NCBI GenBank assembly: GCA_903879875.1
Contig: CAIRNC010000529.1
Location: forward strand, 1-5,943
Source: an uncultured Bacteroidota bacterium
GTDB taxonomy: Bacteria; Bacteroidota; Bacteroidia; Flavobacteriales; Flavobacteriaceae
Reading direction: 5' to 3'
DNA: 5,943 nucleotides
The notes beneath the pieces were generated by a model. It was not told the origin of the DNA. It made no database searches and worked only from the letters and a program-made list of their open reading frames with translations. Numbering within the stretch: the first letter of the stretch is position 1; every line of letters starts with the position of its first letter. The position numbers and the translations under genes are program-made. Positions 1 through 4,298 of this stretch are shown here, one piece after another.

Positions 1-749
1 CAGCAGTAAATCCGGGTAATAGCGGTGGCGCATTAGTAAATACCCATGGCGAATTGATTGGTATCAACACCATGATTTCGTCTCAAACGGGTTCATATGT
101 AGGCTATTCGTTTGCAGTTCCTTCGAATATTACTCGAAAAATTATTGAAGATATTATGGAATTTGGTAACGTGCAACGAGGCGTTCTAGGTGTTGAAGGT
201 AACGAATTAAATGCTTCTGCCTCAAAAGAATTGGGGATTAAAGAAACACAAGGTTTTTACATTAAGAAAATCAGTAAAAATTCTGGTGCCGAAAAAGCAG
301 GTTTAACCAAAGGTGACATAATTGTGAAATTAGACAATCAAAACATAACTAGTTTTGCAGAACTTACCGGTTATATTAATACAAAACGCCCTAATGACAA
401 AGTAGAAGTGACTTTTATTAGAAATGAAAAAACAATTACTTTGCCCGTTGTTTTAGCCAAAAACGATGTGATAAGTACCGAATTTAAAGGTTTGGAATTG
501 GAAAATATCAACGCAGCGGATAAGAAAAAATTCAGAATTGAATACGGCGTAAAGATTAAAAACCTCAATAATGATAGGTTAAATGTATATGCCAACGATA
601 TTAAAGGCGGAGTTATTTTGAGTATTGGAACTACCAAAGCTACCGATGTGGAAACGGTTTCAAAATTGCTTTCTAATCTTGATGAAAATCAAAGTGTTCA
701 AATGGAAATGATAACTGTTAATGGACAAATTATTCGCTTAATTATTTAA
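1..749 (+). CDS. htrA: HtrA/Deg family periplasmic serine protease, C-terminal part (5' end outside window)
   Basis: This is a trypsin-like serine protease of the HtrA/DegP/DegQ family, which degrades or chaperones misfolded proteins in the periplasm. The frame is open from the left edge; the first full codon is at 3, giving 248 visible residues, so the gene starts outside. Visible residues 3-10 read NPGNSGGA, with the catalytic serine codon at 21-23. About thirty residues further comes GYSFAVPSN, the substrate-pocket/L2 loop region typical of the family. A first PDZ domain follows (about residues 59-152, opening RGVLGVEG and containing a GAEKAGLTKGD turn), then a second, more divergent PDZ-like domain (about 160-248). 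The catalytic His and Asp lie upstream and cannot be checked. A TTG at 54 begins a shorter frame, but the GNSGG motif sits before it, so it is not the start. A terminator follows 22 bases after the stop, so the gene ends its transcript. Confidence 0.95.
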   Translation, partial: AVNPGNSGGALVNTHGELIGINTMISSQTGSYVGYSFAVPSNITRKIIEDIMEFGNVQRGVLGVEGNELNASASKELGIKETQGFYIKKISKNSGAEKAGLTKGDIIVKLDNQNITSFAELTGYINTKRPNDKVEVTFIRNEKTITLPVVLAKNDVISTEFKGLELENINAADKKKFRIEYGVKIKNLNNDRLNVYANDIKGGVILSIGTTKATDVETVSKLLSNLDENQSVQMEMITVNGQIIRLII

Positions 750-771
750 TTCATCTTACATAATTATTCTT

Positions 772-802
772 AAAAGCCGGTTTTAAATAATCGGCTTTTT
801 TT
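772..802 (+). terminator. Intrinsic terminator of the HtrA-type protease gene
   Basis: An 8-bp perfect stem, AAAAGCCG (772-779) with CGGCTTTT (792-799), encloses a 12-base loop and runs into a T tract ending at 802. It lies 22 bases after the protease stop and before the next promoter, so it should separate the two transcripts. Confidence 0.85.
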
Positions 803-827
803 ATTTTAAAATAAATCACGAAATCGT

Positions 828-858
828 TTTCGTAACTTACTTTAAAATAATACTTTTG
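828..858 (+). promoter_or_regulatory. Candidate Bacteroidota-type promoter for the GAPDH gene
   Basis: TACTTTTG (851-858) fits the TAnnTTTG -7 box used by the primary sigma factor of Bacteroidota. A TTTC (828-831), one base from the -33 consensus TTTG, lies 19 bases upstream. Initiation would fall near 865, giving a leader of about 40 bases rich in A and T. The bases before the ATG (ttaataatttgtaaaa) hold no Shine-Dalgarno sequence, as is usual in this phylum. Confidence 0.65.
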
Positions 859-906
859 CATCGATTTAAAAAATAAACAACACTAACTAGTTAATAATTT
901 GTAAAA

Positions 907-2355
907 ATGAACAACACAATTTCGTACGAGAAGGAAGTTGCTTTTCAAGCCGATAGAAGAAGAGCAGTAGTCGAATTTATTAAAATTATAAGTGATTTAT
1001 GGTACGATAAGTCAATAGAAATGGTACTTTTTAGAAATCAATTGATTGATAGAAATGTAAGCGAAATCATCAATTTGCATGAATATGCAGGCGCTTTTGT
1101 TGAAAAACCAATTTCTATTTTTGATTCCGTTGAAATTGCTCAAGCCATACTTTCGTTGGATTTGCCACCGTCAAAATTAGATATTGGTAAATTGACGTAT
1201 GAATTTCATTTAGAAGAAAATAAATACAATAATGCCAAAGCATTTGTAATTGACAAATTAAAAAACGCAAAGAACTCTGAAGAAATTCAGCCAAAAGATG
1301 TGGTTTTGTACGGTTTTGGAAGAATTGGAAGACTTTTGGCTCGTGAATTAATGTCCAAAATGGGCAAAGGCAATCAATTGCGTTTGAGAGCCATTGTAAC
1401 CCGTGATAAAAATGATGCAGTGAGCTTAGAAAAAAGAGCTTCCTTGTTGCGTTACGATTCCATTCATGGTGATTTTCAAGGTTCGGTTTATGCTGATCCA
1501 GAAAATAATGCTTTAATTATCAACGGTACAACGGTTCATATTATTACGGCAAACGGCCCTGAAGAAATTGATTATACTCAATTTGATATAGATCACGCTT
1601 TGGTCATTGACAATACGGGAGCCTTTACTACACAAGAGGCTTTGGCAAGACATTTGACTTCCAAAGGCGTTGAAAAAGTATTGCTAACCGCTCCAGGAAA
1701 AGGCGTTCCGAATATTGTTTATGGCGTAAATCACAACGATTACAATCCAGATGAAGTGACTATTTTTTCGGCAGCGTCTTGTACTACCAATGCCATTTCT
1801 CCGATTTTAAAAGCGGTTGAAGACACTTTAGGGGTTGTAAAAGGACATTTAGAAACGATTCATGCCTATACCAACGACCAAAATTTGGTGGACAATATGC
1901 ACAAAAAATACCGTCGTGGTAGAGCTGCGGCGCTCAATATGGTCATAACCGAAACGGGTGCGGGCACTGCCGTTGCCAAAGCCATTCCTACGCTAGCGGG
2001 CAAATTAACGTCAAATGCTATTCGGGTTCCGGTGCCGAACGGTTCGTTGGTGATTTTGAATTTAGAAATTAGCAAAACAACCACTATAGCCAACATCAAC
2101 AGCATTATGAAAAAGTATGCTTTGGAAGGCGAATTGGTGGAGCAAATCAAATATTCGTTGAATAACGAATTGGTTTCTTCGGACATTATTGGCACTTCGG
2201 CACCTGCTATTTATGACAGTAATGCTACCATAGTTTCAGCAGATGGAAAAAACATAGTGCTTTATATTTGGTATGACAACGAGTACGGCTACAGCCATCA
2301 AGTGATTCGATTGGCGAAATATATTGCTAAAGTAAGACGATTTGCGTATTACTAG
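907..2355 (+). CDS. gap: Glyceraldehyde-3-phosphate dehydrogenase, long form with N-terminal extension
   Basis: This phosphorylating GAPDH interconverts glyceraldehyde 3-phosphate and 1,3-bisphosphoglycerate in glycolysis/gluconeogenesis, in the cytoplasm. Residues 136-142 (GFGRIGR) are the Rossmann dinucleotide-binding turn. SCTTN at 291-295 carries the catalytic Cys292 (codon 1780-1782), HAYTNDQ at 319-325 the base His319, and RRGRAAALN 336-344, IRVPVPNGS 372-380 and WYDNEYGYS 455-463 complete the catalytic domain. At 482 aa it is about 150 residues longer than ordinary GAPDH (about 335). The extra part is mainly residues 1-130, charged, apparently helical, with no domain I can name. Long GAPDHs of this kind are known in Bacteroidota and some Gammaproteobacteria, often beside a second, short GAPDH. 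Where NAD-specific enzymes have Asp after the second beta strand, this one reads VTRDK (164-168), so NADP use is possible. It has its own promoter and terminator and is probably monocistronic. Confidence 0.96.
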   Translation: MNNTISYEKEVAFQADRRRAVVEFIKIISDLWYDKSIEMVLFRNQLIDRNVSEIINLHEYAGAFVEKPISIFDSVEIAQAILSLDLPPSKLDIGKLTYEFHLEENKYNNAKAFVIDKLKNAKNSEEIQPKDVVLYGFGRIGRLLARELMSKMGKGNQLRLRAIVTRDKNDAVSLEKRASLLRYDSIHGDFQGSVYADPENNALIINGTTVHIITANGPEEIDYTQFDIDHALVIDNTGAFTTQEALARHLTSKGVEKVLLTAPGKGVPNIVYGVNHNDYNPDEVTIFSAASCTTNAISPILKAVEDTLGVVKGHLETIHAYTNDQNLVDNMHKKYRRGRAAALNMVITETGAGTAVAKAIPTLAGKLTSNAIRVPVPNGSLVILNLEISKTTTIANINSIMKKYALEGELVEQIKYSLNNELVSSDIIGTSAPAIYDSNATIVSADGKNIVLYIWYDNEYGYSHQVIRLAKYIAKVRRFAYY

Positions 2356-2382
2356 CATTTGTATTGTATTTGAAAATTTAAT

Positions 2383-2414
2383 ACCCCGATTCACGAATTT
2401 GAATCGGGGTTTTT
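2383..2414 (+). terminator. Strong intrinsic terminator of the GAPDH gene
   Basis: A 10-bp perfect stem, ACCCCGATTC (2383-2392) with GAATCGGGGT (2401-2410), has an 8-base loop and is followed by a T run (2410-2414). It begins 28 bases after the GAPDH stop. Confidence 0.92.
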
Positions 2415-2418
2415 GGTT

Positions 2419-2495
2419 TTTTACCACAGCCACAAGAGCTTACAGCGTTTTTTTTTATACTTAGGCTCTGTGCACTTCGTGCCTTTGTGGTGAAA
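2419..2495. repeat. Imperfect intergenic inverted repeat, probably a dispersed repeat
   Basis: TTTTACCACA (2419-2428) pairs with TGTGGTGAAA (2486-2495) at 9 of 10 positions. Further in, CACAAGAGC (2431-2439) faces GCTCTGTG (2465-2472) with one bulged base. On the minus strand the right half reads ACCACAAAGGCACGAAG and then CACAGAG, a wording I recognise as typical of short intergenic repeats scattered through many Bacteroidota genomes. Only one copy lies here, so dispersal is inferred from memory of the family, not seen. Confidence 0.5.
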
Positions 2496-2596
2496 TGGGA
2501 TTAAAATAATTTTCCATTAAGAAACAAAACTGAATTTTGAAATGCTTGGAATTATTTTTTATAACATTATAGTTAGTTTTCAGCTAATACATGACA

Positions 2597-2722
2597 TTCC
2601 GTCACCTCTTTACTCCGTTCCGTCACCTCTTTACTCCGTTCCGTCACCTCTTTACTCCGTTCCGCCACCTCTTTATGACATTCCGTCACTTCTTTACCTC
2701 TTTCCGTCACCTCTTTACCCCG
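2597..2722 (-). repeat. Tandem array of 21-bp repeats, left block (six units)
   Basis: Six contiguous 21-bp units occur. Those at 2597-2617, 2618-2638 and 2639-2659 are identical: ttccgtcacctctttactcc followed by g. Those at 2660, 2681 and 2702 differ by a few substitutions. Read on the minus strand each unit encodes a heptapeptide: RSKEVTE three times, plus CHKEVAE and two RGKEVTE. That minus frame runs from about 2761 to a TAA at 2573-2575 and has no ATG. There are no spacers between units. Confidence 0.93.
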
Positions 2723-2730
2723 TTCCGCCA

Positions 2731-2919
2731 GCGGAAAGAACCAAAGAGGTAGCGGAATGTATCAAAGAAGCGGCGGAAAGAACCAAAGTAGCAACGACAA
2801 ATAGTAAAGAAGTGGCGGAACATGCCAACTAATTGGCGGAAGCTTGTAAAGAAGTGGCGGAAAGTACCAAAGAAGCAACGACAAATAGTAAAGAAGTGGC
2901 GGAAAGTGCTAAAACGGAG
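2731..2919 (+). repeat. Tandem array of 21-bp repeats, right block in inverted orientation (nine units)
   Basis: Nine diverged 21-bp units start at 2731, 2752, 2773, 2794, 2815, 2836, 2857, 2878 and 2899, most beginning GCGGAA and centred on AAAGAAGTG or AAAGAGGTA. They are the reverse-complement type of the left block; for example AAAGAGGT (2743-2750) pairs with ACCTCTTT (2709-2716). The turn is the near-palindrome TTCCGC-CA-GCGGAA (2723-2736). There is an 84-bp higher-order period: 2773-2814 and 2857-2898 match at 40 of 42 positions. The plus-strand translation gives heptads such as AERTKEV, AESTKEA and TTNSKEV. Confidence 0.92.
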
Positions 2920-2966
2920 CGTTAATTATATATACAAGAATACAAAAGCAATAAATACGGTTTTGA

Positions 2967-2999
2967 TTTGATGGTTTTGATTGGGATTTTATATATTTG
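2967..2999 (+). promoter_or_regulatory. Candidate promoter upstream of the cassette-like gene pair
   Basis: TATATTTG (2992-2999) is a perfect TAnnTTTG -7 box, and TTTG (2967-2970) lies 21 bases upstream as a -33 box. Initiation would be near 3006, about 100 bases before the ATG at 3110 and upstream of the 5' core site at 3078. From that place it could drive both small genes, as a cassette promoter would. The region is A/T-rich, so a chance match is possible. Confidence 0.45.
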
Positions 3000-3016
3000 G
3001 GAAAAATACGCTATCC

Positions 3017-3067
3017 AGTAGCGACTATACATCCAAAATTGGGTAGATTGTCGCTACTTTGTAGCGA
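3017..3067. repeat. Nested inverted repeat / hairpin element
   Basis: AGTAGCGAC (3017-3025) is the exact reverse complement of GTCGCTACT (3050-3058). The right arm also takes part in an alternative tight hairpin, TCGCTAC (3051-3057) with GTAGCGA (3061-3067) around TTT. TAGCGACTATA (3019-3029) recurs as TAGCGAGTATA (3062-3072) with one mismatch. The two structures exclude each other. It sits just before the GTTAGGC core site and could be the 3' remnant of an older attC, or a REP-like palindrome. Confidence 0.6.
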
Positions 3068-3077
3068 GTATAAGCTA

Positions 3078-3092
3078 GTTAGGCGATATCAC
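3078..3092 (+). other. 5' core site of cassette 1 (integron-like)
   Basis: GTTAGGC (3078-3084) fits the GTTRRRY core at which integron integrases recombine. The 15 bases from 3078 to 3092 are the reverse complement, at 14 of 15 positions, of 3541-3555, which runs from the last codons of the following gene through GCCTAAC. Matching of a cassette's 5' core with its own inverse core is a known feature of integron cassettes. Confidence 0.55.
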
Positions 3093-3109
3093 AAGAAAAA
3101 CGTAGAGAG

Positions 3110-3544
3110 ATGAAATTTTTTACTGTATTTTTTATACTTATATTCAATGGAATGTTTTGTCAAACAAAGAATATAGACACGTTAAAAGTTATTTCAAAAA
3201 GCAAATTTGGAGAAATAACATTTACTAAATATTGTAAAAATGACAAACTTGAATTTGTTCAAAGTAAAAATCCAATAATAAACAAAGAAGTCGAAAATGA
3301 AGCTTGGGAAAGAAATATCAAAAAAGATAAATTTAAACTGAAGTTTCATATAAACAAGGAAGGAAAAATTTCATCGTGGCAACTAATCGGAAAAGCAAAG
3401 TTGAAATCTTTAAATTCTTTTATCCCAATTTTGTGGAATGATGTAATCGAAAATTTAGATTATACCGAAAACTCACTGAAATGTGGAGATATAGAACGAG
3501 ATTATTATATGCCCGTAGTTTATAAACGCCAAAACAAAAAGTGA
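3110..3544 (+). CDS. Small secreted protein, possible TonB C-terminal-like fold (cassette 1)
   Basis: This 144-aa protein is one I cannot name. Residues 1-17 (MKFFTVFFILIFNGMFC) form an N-terminal hydrophobic stretch typical of a Sec signal peptide. Cys17 has no proper lipobox, so cleavage and release to the periplasm or beyond is more likely than lipidation. The rest is charged and lysine-rich. Residues about 72-140 (KFKLKFHINKEGKISSW, then a middle with LDY, ending RDYYMPVVYK) resemble the beta-alpha-beta layout of TonB C-terminal-like domains, whose strand often carries a KDGK turn and whose end reads Y-x-x-P-hydrophobic. That is a weak likeness by eye. The gene lies between the core sites at 3078 and 3549, only 4 bases from the latter, as in a compact integron cassette. 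A weak purine run (gagag) precedes the ATG. The function is unknown. Confidence 0.8.
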   Translation: MKFFTVFFILIFNGMFCQTKNIDTLKVISKSKFGEITFTKYCKNDKLEFVQSKNPIINKEVENEAWERNIKKDKFKLKFHINKEGKISSWQLIGKAKLKSLNSFIPILWNDVIENLDYTENSLKCGDIERDYYMPVVYKRQNKK

Positions 3545-3548
3545 CATC

Positions 3549-3680
3549 GCCTAACACACGCTACAAGCAATTTGGGCATTTGGCTTAATGGAAAGTTGGT
3601 TTTTTATTTGGAAGATTTGGCAAATCCGAATAATGGGCTTAATTTAGTCCCAAACTGCTTGTAGCGTGGGAACGTTATGC
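3549..3680 (+). other. attC-like recombination site between the two small genes
   Basis: This 132-bp site begins with GCCTAAC (3549-3555; inverse core RYYYAAC) and ends with GTTATGC (3674-3680; core GTTRRRY with one departure). Inside, CACGCTACAAGCA (3557-3569) pairs perfectly with TGCTTGTAGCGTG (3656-3668), and after one mismatch TTTGGG (3571-3576) pairs with CCCAAA (3649-3654). The loop is about 72 bases. Between stem and core there is one base on the left and five (ggaac) on the right, an asymmetric central spacer. The length fits the usual attC range. A tyrosine recombinase of the IntI family would act on the folded single strand; no such gene is in this window. Confidence 0.65.
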
Positions 3681-3716
3681 CTCATTGCCAAACTAACCGT
3701 TAATAAAGACAATTCT

Positions 3717-4103
3717 ATGAAATACATGTGCATATTATTTTTCACTTTTTTTCTGATTTCTTGTGGCGAATCGTTCGATAACATGGACACGGAAATGATC
3801 AATAAAGATATTGCTGGAAATTCCAATATTAAAACACCAGAAGAATTAATAACCATTTATTATAATTATCCGAGTTCAGAAGGCAAACCGAATTTGAAAA
3901 TTGAGAAAAAAGAAATTGAAAAAAATATTTTCGAAATAACTTTGATTCATGATAATCAACAAGATGATTCCCAAAAAGCCGAAAAGATAATTATGATAGC
4001 TGAAAAGATTGGTAAAATGTGGAATGTTAAAAAAATACGGCGGAATTGGAAATGTTACAATGGAAGAGGTCACACAGATTGGGGAACTGCAGTTTGTAAC
4101 TAA
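3717..4103 (+). CDS. Small lipoprotein with C-terminal Cys-GRGH-W-Cys motif (cassette 2)
   Basis: This 128-aa protein is of unknown function. It starts MKYMCILFFTFFLISCGES: a short basic start, a hydrophobic core and the lipobox LISC with Cys16, so it should be lipidated and anchored in the envelope. The mature part is charged (many Lys/Glu), with a likely helix around residues 85-100. The C-terminus carries WKCYNGRGHTDWGTAVCN: two cysteines (113 and 127) bracket GRGH and a Trp, suggesting a disulfide-closed loop. I have an impression of similar C-termini in other Bacteroidota small lipoproteins, but no family name. I chose ATG 3717 because it opens directly into the signal peptide. A GTG at 3666 extends the frame, but that codon lies inside the attC-like stem and would put 17 non-signal residues in front. 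The gene lies between core GTTATGC (3674) and inverse core GCATAAC (4114). Confidence 0.82.
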   Translation: MKYMCILFFTFFLISCGESFDNMDTEMINKDIAGNSNIKTPEELITIYYNYPSSEGKPNLKIEKKEIEKNIFEITLIHDNQQDDSQKAEKIIMIAEKIGKMWNVKKIRRNWKCYNGRGHTDWGTAVCN

Positions 4104-4113
4104 AGCAACGAAA

Positions 4114-4200
4114 GCATAACAGCCGTTTTTAGTCTTAATACGCTTGTAAAGTATATATTTTATTGGTATTTTCCCCGCTAGTGCATGCGTCTCGCTCGTA
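4114..4200 (+). other. Inverse core of cassette 2 and remnant of a truncated attC-like site
   Basis: GCATAAC (4114-4120) is the exact reverse complement of GTTATGC at 3674-3680, the 5' core of the same gene. With one gap, the preceding bases GCAAcGA also match the complement of the sequence after that core. Unlike the site at 3549, no paired arm and no GTTRRRY core follow before the terminator at 4210, so the attC seems to have lost its 3' half. The rest, to about 4200 (including ccccgctagtgcatgcgtc), shows no gene and nothing else I can assign. Confidence 0.45.
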
Positions 4201-4209
4201 AACTCAATA

Positions 4210-4251
4210 AAAAAAGTCTAGATCATCACATTAGTGCGTCTAGACTTTTTT
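4210..4251. terminator. Bidirectional intrinsic terminator between convergent units
   Basis: A 13-bp perfect stem, AAAAAAGTCTAGA (4210-4222) with TCTAGACTTTTTT (4239-4251), has a 16-base loop in which CAC (4227-4229) can pair with GTG (4234-4236). Because the arms carry A on one side and T on the other, it gives a T tract in either direction. It should end the lipoprotein transcript (+) and the transketolase transcript (-), whose stop is 48 bases away. Confidence 0.9.
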
Positions 4252-4298
4252 AATTTTAGATAGTGCGTATTTGGCTTTTTTTTGAAAAGCGTAAAAAA

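Larger units (their letters stand above)
2542..2925 (+). pseudogene. Degenerate heptad-repeat reading frame across the 21-bp array (doubtful)
   Basis: An ATG at 2542 opens a frame that runs through the repeat array to TAA at 2830-2832, and would continue to TAA at 2923-2925 but for that internal stop. The first part reads as Pro-rich heptads (SPLYSVP three times, then variants). After the turn at about 2731 it reads charged heptads such as AERTKEV, AECIKEA, TTNSKEV and AESTKEA, of coiled-coil character. The Pro-rich half is the antisense of RSKEVTE-type heptads, so it is probably a shadow and not a designed protein. The in-frame stop, lack of a recognisable domain and lack of a nearby promoter argue against a working gene. 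I keep it only to record that the 21-bp period preserves the frame. Confidence 0.2.

Noticed and set aside
54..749. TTG at 54 as the real start of the protease gene
   Set aside because: The conserved GNSGG catalytic motif lies in the same frame upstream of this codon and the frame stays open to the window edge.
1866..2195. Minus-strand open frame inside the GAPDH gene
   Set aside because: It lies wholly opposite the conserved catalytic domain of GAPDH and resembles nothing; it is a shadow of that gene.
2542..2832. A 96-residue protein with Pro-rich SPLYSVP repeats followed by charged heptads
   Set aside because: The Pro-rich half is the antisense reading of RSKEVTE-type repeats, the frame crosses the inversion point, and there is no promoter close upstream. 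It is better described as a repeat array with a degenerate frame.
2597..2919. CRISPR array
   Set aside because: The repeats are contiguous 21-bp units with no spacers, they diverge freely, they invert in the middle and no cas gene is near.
3078..3555. Insertion sequence or MITE with terminal inverted repeats
   Set aside because: No transposase is encoded and no target-site duplication flanks the 15-bp repeats; the matching core/inverse-core logic repeated at the second gene fits cassettes better.
3666..3716. Upstream GTG start for the lipoprotein gene
   Set aside because: It lies inside the stem of the attC-like site and would place 17 residues before the signal peptide; ATG 3717 gives a normal lipoprotein signal.
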